From the NCBI RefSeq assembly GCF_001426405.1, contig NZ_LMEP01000001.1:559241-623240 (forward strand): 64,000 bases of DNA, read 5' to 3'. The notes under the pieces are model-generated. The model worked only from the letters and a program-made list of their open reading frames with translations. It was not told where the DNA came from and made no database searches. This DNA comes from Streptomyces sp. Root1304 (GTDB lineage Bacteria; Actinomycetota; Actinomycetes; Streptomycetales; Streptomycetaceae). Positions 57,207 through 64,000 of the stretch are shown piece by piece. Position 1 is the stretch's first letter. Each line of letters opens with the position of its first letter. Both the position numbers and the translations under genes were made by a program.

Positions 57207-58544
57207 TTACGCGCCGGCGCCGGCCTTGCGGCGGCGGGCGACGACCAGCGCGCCGGCGCCGAGGGCGACGGCCGCGGCGGCGGCGATGCCGACCGGGAGG
57301 GTGTTGTTCGCACCGGTGGCGGCGAGGGAGCCGTTCACCGGGGTGTTCGAGGTGCCGCCCTGACCGGTGGTGTTGGTGTTGCCACCAGTGCTGCCGGTGT
57401 TGGTGGGCGCCGGGGTGGAGGTCGACGGGGAGGGCGTCGGGGTGGGCTTCTCGCCCTTGGCCGCGAGGATGTCGAAGTTGACGGTCGCGTACTCCTTGCT
57501 GCTGCCGCAGGAGCCGTCGTTCTTCTCGTACGCGCCGACGGCGAAGGCGAGGCCCTCGCCGGCCGGGGTGTCGGCGTCGATCGTGAGGCGCAGCTTCACG
57601 TCGGCCTTGCCGCCCTTGGCCAGCTCACCGATGGTGATGGCGTCCTCGGTCTCGGCGGAGAGCTTCGTCCACGCCGGGTGGGAGGCGGAGGACCACTCGA
57701 AGGTGAGGAGGTCGTCGAAGAACTCCTCGTCGTCCTCGTCGATCTCGTCGTCGGAGCCCGGGATGTTCAGGGCGGCGGCGTAGGCCTGGACGGCCTTGAG
57801 GGTGTGGTCGGTGGTGTTGCTGACGCGCAGGGAGAAGAGCGCGGTGGTACCGGCGGTGACCGACTTGGGCCCGGTCATGGAGACCTTGACGGCGTCGTCC
57901 TCGGGGCACTCGTCGGGGCCGCCCTCCTCGAACTCCTTCAGGGCGGCTTCGGCGTCGGAGAGGTCCTTCTCGGCCACCAGGATGTCGGCGGCGAGCAGGC
58001 CGGCCTTCCGGGAGAGCTCGACCCTCGCGTCGTCGCAGGCGGTGTCGGCGTTCTTCTCGCGGAGTTCGGCGGCGACCGTACCGGCGACGGCCTCCTCGAC
58101 CCCCGCCTTCGCGGTGGTGACGGCGGCGTCGGCGGCTGCCTTCTGCTCCTCGGTGGCGTCGGCGGGCAGGTCCTTCACGGCCTGCTCGGCGGCGGTGAGC
58201 GTCTCGTCGGCGGCGGTCTTCGCGGCCTTGGCGGCCTTGACGGCCTCCTTCGCGGCGGCCAGCTCGGTCTTCAGAGCCGGGTCGACGTTGTCGTCCTCGA
58301 GGTCCTTCACGACGGCCTTGCGCTCGGCCTTCAGCGCCTCGACCTTGGCCTCCGCCTTCTCGACGGCGGCGACCAGCTTCTCGTACTCGGCGAAGTCGTC
58401 GCCGTCGGGGTCGTCCTGCGTGGTGCCCTGGGTCTGGCCGGGCACGGCCGGGCCGGCCGCGAACGCGGGCGCGGCGGAGAGGAACACGACCGGGGTGGTA
58501 ACTGCGGCGGCCACGGCGGTCGCGAGAATGCGGCGGATCTTCAC
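57207..58544 (-). CDS. Sortase-anchored surface protein with a coiled-coil region
   Basis: A 445-residue exported wall protein. Signal peptide about 1-30 (ending PAFAAG). Residues 45-205 are Ala/Glu/Lys-rich heptads, likely coiled coil. A beta-rich domain follows (VSMTGPKSVTAGTTALFSLRVSNTTDH, about 222-360), then a Pro/Thr/Asn-rich spacer. The sorting signal is LAATG at 407-411, a hydrophobic helix, and RRRK. This matches the LAxTG motif used by class E sortases in Streptomyces. The start at 58544 matches the signal peptide. Confidence 0.9.
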   Translation of the reverse strand: MKIRRILATAVAAAVTTPVVFLSAAPAFAAGPAVPGQTQGTTQDDPDGDDFAEYEKLVAAVEKAEAKVEALKAERKAVVKDLEDDNVDPALKTELAAAKEAVKAAKAAKTAADETLTAAEQAVKDLPADATEEQKAAADAAVTTAKAGVEEAVAGTVAAELREKNADTACDDARVELSRKAGLLAADILVAEKDLSDAEAALKEFEEGGPDECPEDDAVKVSMTGPKSVTAGTTALFSLRVSNTTDHTLKAVQAYAAALNIPGSDDEIDEDDEEFFDDLLTFEWSSASHPAWTKLSAETEDAITIGELAKGGKADVKLRLTIDADTPAGEGLAFAVGAYEKNDGSCGSSKEYATVNFDILAAKGEKPTPTPSPSTSTPAPTNTGSTGGNTNTTGQGGTSNTPVNGSLAATGANNTLPVGIAAAAAVALGAGALVVARRRKAGAGA

Positions 58545-58834
58545 AGTGCGGGACCTTTTTCCTGGTCAGGGAGGGGTGAGAGCAGTGCGGGGCGCGCACT
58601 CGCGGTAGGTTCACGCGGCGCGGCGCCTCTGCGATCGTATGGCCGGGAACGCCCCTGCGGGAGGCCCGTTTTCCCAGCTCGGGGCGGGGTCCGAGGCCGA
58701 CGGGGACCGAATATCGGAGCAAGTCGGACAGTTGCCCACGGAGGCCGCACTTTCTGTGTGATCCATGTCATCCGCGCCCGACGGCCCGCCCCGTAACGTG
58801 TCCCCCACACCCGTGGAAAGCGAGGCAAGCACCG

Positions 58835-60061
58835 ATGTCCGAGCACAGCCCGCTCGACCTGGCCGAGGGCGATCCCTTCGGCCCGCACAACCTCCCGTAC
58901 GGCGTCTTCTCCACCGCCGACGAGCCCGACCGGCGCCGGCTCGGCGTCCGGATCGGCGGGCACGTGCTGGACGCGGGTGCCGCGGCGCACGCGCTCGGCT
59001 CCCCGTACGCGGCGCTGCTCGACCGGCCGAGCCTGAACCCGCTGCTCGCGGCCGGGCGGACCGCCTGGCGCGATGTGCGCCGGGCGCTCACGGCCTGGGT
59101 GACGGTGCCGGCGCACCGCGCGGACATCGAGCCGCTGCTGCACCCGCTGGACGCGGTGACGATGCACCTGCCGTACGAGGTCGCGGACTACGTCGACTTC
59201 TACGCGAGCGAGCACCACGCGACGAACGTGGGGAAGATCTTCCGCCCCGACGGCGACGCGCTCACCCCCAACTGGAAGCACCTGCCGATCGGTTACCACG
59301 GTCGCGCGGGCACGGTCGTGGTCTCCGGCACCGATGTCGTACGCCCCTCCGGGCAGCGCAAGACGCCCGCCGACGCGGCCCCGGTCTTCGGCCCCTCGGT
59401 CAAGCTGGACATCGAGGCGGAGGTCGGCTTCCTGGTCGGCACCCCGTCGGAGCTGGGCGCGCCGGTCCCCCTGGCGGACTTCCGCGAGCACGTCTTCGGT
59501 CTGACGCTGCTCAACGACTGGTCGGCGCGTGACGTGCAGGCCTGGGAGTACGTGCCGCTCGGCCCGTTCCTGGGGAAGTCGTTCCAGACCTCGGTGTCGG
59601 CGTGGGTGACGCCCCTGGAGGCGCTGGACGCCGCCAGGACCGCGCCGCCCGCGCGGGACTTCCCGCTGCTTCCGTACCTGGACGACGCGGCCGAGGAGGA
59701 GCCGGGCGGCTTCGACCTGCGGATCACGGTGGAGATCAACGGCGAGGTGGTGGCGGAGCCGCCGTTCTCCACCATGTACTGGACCGCCGCGCAGCAGCTC
59801 GCGCACATGACGGTGAACGGCGCCTCGCTGCGCACGGGTGACCTCTACGGCTCCGGCACGGTGTCCGGGCCCGAGGTGGACCAGCGCGGTTCGCTGCTGG
59901 AGCTCACGTGGAACGGCCGGGACGCGATCGACCTGGCCGGTGGCAGGCGGACGTTCCTGGAGGACGGCGACGAGGTCGTCCTCACGGCCTGGGCTCCGGG
60001 CCCGGACGGCACGCGGGTGGCACTGGGCGAGGTCCGGGGCCGGATCGTGCCTCGCGCCTAG
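58835..60061 (+). CDS. fahA: Fumarylacetoacetase
   Basis: A 408-residue hydrolase cleaving 4-fumarylacetoacetate to fumarate and acetoacetate, the last step of tyrosine/homogentisate breakdown. Landmarks are YVDFYASEHHATNVGKIFRP (metal Asp and catalytic His), WKHLPIGYHGR, DIEAEVGFLVG, LTLLNDWSARDVQAWEYVPLGPFLGKSF, and the C-terminal FSTMYWTAAQQLAHMTVNGASLRTGDLYGSGTVSGPE. It is 1 nt from the convergent dioxygenase stop. Isolated from the rest of the homogentisate pathway. Confidence 0.96.
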   Translation: MSEHSPLDLAEGDPFGPHNLPYGVFSTADEPDRRRLGVRIGGHVLDAGAAAHALGSPYAALLDRPSLNPLLAAGRTAWRDVRRALTAWVTVPAHRADIEPLLHPLDAVTMHLPYEVADYVDFYASEHHATNVGKIFRPDGDALTPNWKHLPIGYHGRAGTVVVSGTDVVRPSGQRKTPADAAPVFGPSVKLDIEAEVGFLVGTPSELGAPVPLADFREHVFGLTLLNDWSARDVQAWEYVPLGPFLGKSFQTSVSAWVTPLEALDAARTAPPARDFPLLPYLDDAAEEEPGGFDLRITVEINGEVVAEPPFSTMYWTAAQQLAHMTVNGASLRTGDLYGSGTVSGPEVDQRGSLLELTWNGRDAIDLAGGRRTFLEDGDEVVLTAWAPGPDGTRVALGEVRGRIVPRA

Positions 60062-60892
60062 TTACAGCGCCTGCCAGAGGGCGGGGACGTACGGCGGCTC
60101 CCAGCCGGTCTGGCCCGTGTGTGCCTGGAGGCACACATAGGTCAGGCCGCCGTAGGTGACCCTGTCCCCCGCCCGGTAGGCGGTCCCGGCGGCCCAGGTG
60201 CCGCCGGGCGGCTGGGTGGTCGCGGTGGCCGTGGGGGTGGGGCTGGGGCCGGGGTCCTGCGGCACGTTCAGGACGAAGTCGAAGGCCGCCTCCTTCGCGG
60301 CGCCCGCGTCCCGCACGTTCATGAGGAGCCGGGCGTCGAAGAGGCTGTCGGTGTTGTTGCGGGGCTCGCCCGGGAAGTACAGCTGGGTGGTGAGCACCGG
60401 GCGGCCGGGGGCCTGGATCTTGACGTGCAGGTGCCGGGTGCGGCCGGGGTAGAGGCCGGGCACGATCGTGGTGAGCTTGAACGCGCCCTGGGCGTCGGTG
60501 AACTGGTGGCCGCGGAAGCGGAAGCCGCTGTTGTCGTAGCCGCCGTTGGTGTCGGCCTGCCAGAAGTCGAGCAGGACGCCGGATATCGGCCGGCAGGCGA
60601 GCCCGAAGACATAGCCGCTGAAGGTCAGCCGGACACCGGCCGTGCCGGACTCCAGCAGGCTGGTGCGCAGGGGTGAGTTGGGCTTGAAGTAGGGGCCCTC
60701 CATCTGCGGCGGGGTGGGGTCGTCGCCGTCGTCGCACTCGGGGGTGAGCGCGGGCGCCGCCTCGCCGGCGGTGAGGGTACGGGCGAGTGCCGGTACGCCC
60801 ATGAGTGCGACGGGGGCCGCCATGCCGGCCGCGAGGGCGGCCCGCAGCACCGCCTTGCGGGTGACGTGCCCGGTGCTGGTCTCGCTGTCCAT
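60062..60892 (-). CDS. Secreted intradiol ring-cleavage dioxygenase with C-terminal carbohydrate-binding module
   Basis: A 276-residue protein. N-terminal export signal (TRKAVLRAALAAGMAAPVALMGVPALA; arginine plus hydrophobic core, Tat-like). Catalytic domain about 60-215: Tyr68 (EGPYFK), and Tyr148, His154, His156 in GLYPGRTRHLHVKI, the Fe(III) ligands of intradiol dioxygenases that split catechols. A Pro/Thr linker is followed at about 232-276 by WAAGTAYRAGDRVTYGGLTYVCLQAHTGQTGWEP, a CBM5/12 chitin/cellulose-binding type. Such enzymes are known from wood-associated Streptomyces. It lies 49 nt downstream of an AraC regulator and is likely controlled by it. Confidence 0.92.
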   Translation of the reverse strand: MDSETSTGHVTRKAVLRAALAAGMAAPVALMGVPALARTLTAGEAAPALTPECDDGDDPTPPQMEGPYFKPNSPLRTSLLESGTAGVRLTFSGYVFGLACRPISGVLLDFWQADTNGGYDNSGFRFRGHQFTDAQGAFKLTTIVPGLYPGRTRHLHVKIQAPGRPVLTTQLYFPGEPRNNTDSLFDARLLMNVRDAGAAKEAAFDFVLNVPQDPGPSPTPTATATTQPPGGTWAAGTAYRAGDRVTYGGLTYVCLQAHTGQTGWEPPYVPALWQAL

Positions 60893-60941
60893 GCCTGCTC
60901 CTCGTGTGGGGGCTGAGGGGGGAGGGGGATCGGCATCGAAC

Positions 60942-61895
60942 CTAGGCCGGTGGGGCGGCGGGTTCGAGGGACGGAGCGGGGCGGTCGTGGTGTTTCCGGA
61001 AGGCTCCGGGGCTGGTGCCGGTCTCGCGGCGGAAGAAGCGGCAGAAGTACGCCGGGTCGCTGAATCCGGTCCGGGCGGCGACCTGACGGATCGACAGTCC
61101 GGTGCGGGCCAGGAGGCGTTGGGCCTCACGGGTGCGGGCCTCCCGGAGCAGCGCGCCGGGGGTGCGGCCGGTGGCGGCGCGGACGGCCTCCGTGAGGTAG
61201 CCGGGGGTGACGCCGAGCCGGTCGGCGTACGCGCGGACGGGCCGGCCCTCGGTCCCGGTGCGGGCGAGCAGCCGGGCGAACTCCGCGGCGACGGCGGCGG
61301 TCCGGCCGGGCGGCGGGACGCCGGGGCCGGGATCGGGGCCGGCCTCGGGGCCGGGGCCGGGCAGCCGGGCCGTACGGACCAGGAGGACGTGCAGCAGGGA
61401 GCGCAGGACGGTCGCGAAGCCGTCGGCGCCGTGCCCGTACTCCTCGACGAGTTCGGCCATCAGCCGGCCGGTGCGGGCGTGCGCGGGCCCGTCGAGGCTG
61501 ATCCAGGGGCGTTCGCCGAGGCGGCGCAGGAGGTCGCGGTCGCCGGGGTGGTCGAGGAGGAACTCCTCGGTGAAGAGGACGACGCTGCCGTCGAGGCCGT
61601 GGGCGTCCTCCCAGTGGTGCAGTTGTCCGGGGAGGACGAGGCCGAGGTGGGGCGGGCTGATGTCCCAGCGGGCGAGGTCGACGACATGGGTGCCGGTGCC
61701 CGCGGTGACGTGGACGATCTCGTGGAAGGTGTGCCGGTGCGGGAAGGCGGCCCGGGCCATGGGACCGATGGTGTCGAAGGTCCCGGCGGCGAAAGGCACC
61801 CGGTCGGGCAGCCGGACCTCCAGCCGGTGCATGGGCGGGTCGCCGGCTCTCGGGGCGGCGCAGGGGGTCCCCGGTAACGCGGTGCTGTCGCGCAT
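60942..61895 (-). CDS. AraC-family regulator (cupin plus HTH)
   Basis: A 317-residue regulator. N-terminal cupin region with FPHRHTFHEIVHVTAGTGTHVVDLARWDISPPHLGLVLPGQLHHW (about 53-97), probable effector pocket with His residues. Two HTHs at the C-terminus: VRAYADRLGVTPGYLTEAVRAATGRTPGALLREARTREAQRLLARTGLSIRQVAARTGFSDPAYFCRFFRRETGTSPGAFRKHH. The ATG at 61895 follows AGGAGAAG. The secreted dioxygenase follows on the same strand, so it is the likely target. Confidence 0.93.
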   Translation of the reverse strand: MRDSTALPGTPCAAPRAGDPPMHRLEVRLPDRVPFAAGTFDTIGPMARAAFPHRHTFHEIVHVTAGTGTHVVDLARWDISPPHLGLVLPGQLHHWEDAHGLDGSVVLFTEEFLLDHPGDRDLLRRLGERPWISLDGPAHARTGRLMAELVEEYGHGADGFATVLRSLLHVLLVRTARLPGPGPEAGPDPGPGVPPPGRTAAVAAEFARLLARTGTEGRPVRAYADRLGVTPGYLTEAVRAATGRTPGALLREARTREAQRLLARTGLSIRQVAARTGFSDPAYFCRFFRRETGTSPGAFRKHHDRPAPSLEPAAPPA

Positions 61896-62056
61896 CGTGC
61901 CGCTTCTCCTCGTGGACGGAGGGCCAGGTGGTACAGACCATTGAGGCGCTTCACACGATGGCACGGACACCTCCGGCGGGTCACCCCCGCGTGCGGGGCG
62001 CCCCTTCGCCCGCCGCCACCCGGGGGTGGAGCGCCCCTGACCGCCCCCGGACACGC

Positions 62057-62092
62057 CGAAGGGCCCGGCTCGCCCCCGAGCCGGGCCCTTCG
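62057..62092 (-). terminator. Terminator of the main nuo operon
   Basis: A perfect 16-bp stem, CGAAGGGCCCGGCTCG with CGAGCCGGGCCCTTCG, around a CCCC loop, beginning about 12 nt after the nuoN stop on the minus strand. A short GTGTCCGG follows rather than a T run. Confidence 0.85.
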
Positions 62093-62104
62093 CGCGCGTG
62101 GCGT

Positions 62105-63766
62105 CTACCGGACGAAGACACTCGCCTGGTTGGCCAGGTCCAGGAAGTACTGCGGCGCGAGGCCGAGCACCAGGGTGACCGCCACGCCCGCCGTGATCGT
62201 GATCGTCGTCAGCGCCGACGGCACGGCGACCGTGGGGCCGTCCGCCTTCGGCTCGCTGAAGAACATCAGCACGATCACCCGGATGTAGAAGAACGCGGCG
62301 ATGGCCGAGGAGATCACACCGACCACGACGAGCGCGCCCGCGCCGCCCTCCGCCGCCGCCTTGAAGACCGCGAACTTCCCGGCGAAGCCGGAGGTCAGCG
62401 GGATGCCGGCGAAGGCGAGCAGGAAGACCGCGAAGACCGCCGCGACGAGCGGCGAACGGCGGCCGAGCCCGGCCCACTTGGAGAGGTGGGTGGCCTCGCC
62501 GCCCGCGTCCCTGACCAGGGTGACGACGGCGAAGGCGCCGATCGTCACGAAGGAGTAGGCGCCCAGGTAGAACAGGACCGACGAGATGCCGCTCGGGGTG
62601 GCCGCGATGACACCCGCGAGCAGGAAGCCCGCGTGCGCGATCGAGGAGTACGCGAGGAGCCGCTTGATGTCGGTCTGCGTGATGGCGACGATCGCACCGC
62701 CCAGCATGGTGACGATCGCGACGCCCCACATGACCGGCCGCCAGTCCCAGGTGAGGCCGGGCAGCACCACGTACAGCAGGCGGAGCAGCGCGCCGAACGC
62801 GGCGACCTTGGTCGCGGCGGCCATGAAGCCGGTGACCGGGGTCGGGGCGCCCTGGTAGACGTCCGGGGTCCACATGTGGAACGGCACGGCGCCGACCTTG
62901 AAGAGGAGCCCCATGAGGACCATCGCGAAGCCGATGAGCAGCAGCACGTCGTTGCCCATGGTGTCGGCGAGCGCCGGGCTCACGGAGCCGACCGAGCCGT
63001 CGACGACCTGGGCGATGGTGGCGTACGAGACGGAGCCCGCGTAGCCGTAGAGCAGGGCGATCCCGAAGAGCAGGAAGGCCGAGGAGAAGGCGCCGAGCAG
63101 GAAGTACTTGACGGCCGCCTCCTGCGACATCAGCCGCTTGCGGCGGGCGACGGCGCAGAGCAGGTACAGCGGGAGGGAGAAGACCTCCAGGGCGACGAAG
63201 AGCGTCAGGAGGTCGTTGGCGGCCGGGAAGACCAGCATGCCGGCGATGGCGAAGAGGGCGAGCGGGAACACCTCGGTGGTGGTGAACCCGGCCTTGATCG
63301 CGGCCCGTTCGTGGTCGCTGCCGGGGACGGCGGCGGCCTCGGCGGCGAAGGAGTCGACCTTGTGGCCGTGGTCGGCCGGGTCGAGCCTGCGCTCGGCGAA
63401 GGTGAAGACCGCGACGATCGAGGCGAGGAGAATGGTGCCCTGGAGGAAGAGGGCGGGCCCGTCGACGGCGATGGCGCCCATGGCCGCGATGTGGGCCTTG
63501 GTGGAGCCGTAGCCGCCGGCGGCCAGGCCGACGATCGCGGCGAACGCGGCGACGAGCGCCACGACGCTGAGGAAGACCTGGCTGTGGTAGCGGCCCCTGC
63601 GGGGCACGAAGGCCTCGACGAGGACGCTGATGATCGCGGCGCCGAGCACGATGAGCACGGGCGAGAGCTGGGTGTACTCGATGTGGGGCGCCGGGATCTT
63701 GTCCAGCGGCCCGGCGGCGGTCGCCCACAGGCTGTGGACGGAGGATGCGACGGCGGATGTGCTCAC
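62105..63766 (-). CDS. nuoN: NADH-quinone oxidoreductase subunit N (main operon)
   Basis: A 553-residue antiporter-like complex I subunit. Marks are LTLFVALEVFSLPLYLLCAVARRKRLMSQEAAVKYFLLG with the TM5 Glu; FKVGAVPFHMWTPDVYQGAPTPVTGFMAAATKVAAFGALLRLL with the functional Lys; and RLLAYSSIAHAGFLLAG. The GTG start at 63766 overlaps the nuoM stop by GTGA. It is distinct from the 518-residue copy at 21161. Last gene of its operon, closed by a 16-bp hairpin. Confidence 0.95.
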   Translation of the reverse strand: MSTSAVASSVHSLWATAAGPLDKIPAPHIEYTQLSPVLIVLGAAIISVLVEAFVPRRGRYHSQVFLSVVALVAAFAAIVGLAAGGYGSTKAHIAAMGAIAVDGPALFLQGTILLASIVAVFTFAERRLDPADHGHKVDSFAAEAAAVPGSDHERAAIKAGFTTTEVFPLALFAIAGMLVFPAANDLLTLFVALEVFSLPLYLLCAVARRKRLMSQEAAVKYFLLGAFSSAFLLFGIALLYGYAGSVSYATIAQVVDGSVGSVSPALADTMGNDVLLLIGFAMVLMGLLFKVGAVPFHMWTPDVYQGAPTPVTGFMAAATKVAAFGALLRLLYVVLPGLTWDWRPVMWGVAIVTMLGGAIVAITQTDIKRLLAYSSIAHAGFLLAGVIAATPSGISSVLFYLGAYSFVTIGAFAVVTLVRDAGGEATHLSKWAGLGRRSPLVAAVFAVFLLAFAGIPLTSGFAGKFAVFKAAAEGGAGALVVVGVISSAIAAFFYIRVIVLMFFSEPKADGPTVAVPSALTTITITAGVAVTLVLGLAPQYFLDLANQASVFVR

Positions 63767-64000
63767 TTGGCCGCCTCCACGTTCTGGATAGGCACAGAAG
63801 GCTGGGGATCCTTCTGCTGGACGTCGGACATGGTGTGCTGCACGGCCGGGTTGACGACGTCCGTCAGCGGCTTCGGGAAGACCCCGAGGAAGATCAGGAC
63901 GGCGATCAGCGGGACGACCACCGCCAGTTCACGCACCCGCAGGTCGGGCAGCTCCCGGACCTCCTCCTTCACCGGCCCGGTCATCGTCCGCTGGTACAGG
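63763..64000 (-). CDS. nuoM: NADH-quinone oxidoreductase subunit M, 3' end (main operon)
   Basis: Only the last 78 codons lie in the window; the rest continues beyond base 64000. The visible part is the final membrane helix (LAVVVPLIAVLIFLGVFPKPLTDVVNPAV) and a polar tail ending PSVPIQNVEAAK. The GVFPKPLTDVV ending before the tail and the 4-nt overlap with nuoN identify it as NuoM. An internal ATG at 63984 is not the gene start. Confidence 0.9.
   Translation of the reverse strand, partial: LYQRTMTGPVKEEVRELPDLRVRELAVVVPLIAVLIFLGVFPKPLTDVVNPAVQHTMSDVQQKDPQPSVPIQNVEAAK

Overview
The window is chromosomal DNA from a Streptomyces (or a very close actinomycete). It has very high G+C with GC-rich third positions, frequent GTG/TTG starts, leading RBSs of the GGAGG/AAGGAG type and many 4-bp ATGA/GTGA stop-start overlaps. 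The gene order rpoB - rplL - rplJ - rplA - rplK - nusG - secE - tRNA-Trp - aspC is the Streptomyces core order. From memory it corresponds to the S. coelicolor stretch from rpoB (about SCO4654) down to the main nuo operon (about SCO4574); no alignment was run. No prophage, insertion sequence or CRISPR array was seen.

Region 1 (1-15100) is transcription/translation housekeeping. It holds the 5' end of rpoB, rplL, rplJ with an L10-leader-type attenuator, rplA, rplK, nusG with a long acidic N-terminus, secE and rpmG, with tRNAs Trp, Met, Thr and Tyr interspersed. Also here are aspartate aminotransferase, an adenosine deaminase, a TetR/NmrA divergent pair with a clear operator palindrome, murB, two MaoC-type dehydratase subunits, and an amidohydrolase whose metal site looks degraded. 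Region 2 (15200-21100) contains yajQ, an overlapping alkylation-repair pair (ogt-alkB), an APC transporter, a coupled htpX-yccF-unknown operon and mscL with a zinc-ribbon tail.

Region 3 (21161-38198) is the most interesting block. It is a second complex I locus, nuoA-B-C-H-I-J-K-L-M-N, tightly overlapping and lacking nuoD, E, F and G. Its NuoC carries a 280-residue disordered, repeat-containing tail. Divergent from it are two paralogous histidine kinases with patches of identical DNA, one LuxR-type response regulator, and a 2-oxoacid:ferredoxin oxidoreductase (korAB). The layout suggests a ferredoxin-fed respiratory module with its own regulators, which is inference.

Region 4 (38200-49600) has two tandem Ser/Thr kinases fused to LivK-like periplasmic receptor domains plus a lipoprotein, a divergent HxlR/quinone reductase pair with an operator-like palindrome, a RarD permease, a DUF4291 protein, an F420-dependent-reductase-like protein and two GNAT acetyltransferases. 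Region 5 (49600-62000) has a secreted aminopeptidase almost certainly orthologous to S. griseus aminopeptidase, a LolA/RseB-like exported protein, a polyprenyl diphosphate synthase (probably for the menaquinone side chain), a peptide transporter with a CocE-type hydrolase, a sortase-anchored coiled-coil protein, fumarylacetoacetase, and a secreted intradiol dioxygenase with a carbohydrate-binding module behind an AraC regulator. The window ends in the canonical nuo operon (nuoN and the 3' end of nuoM), so both complex I loci are partly visible here.
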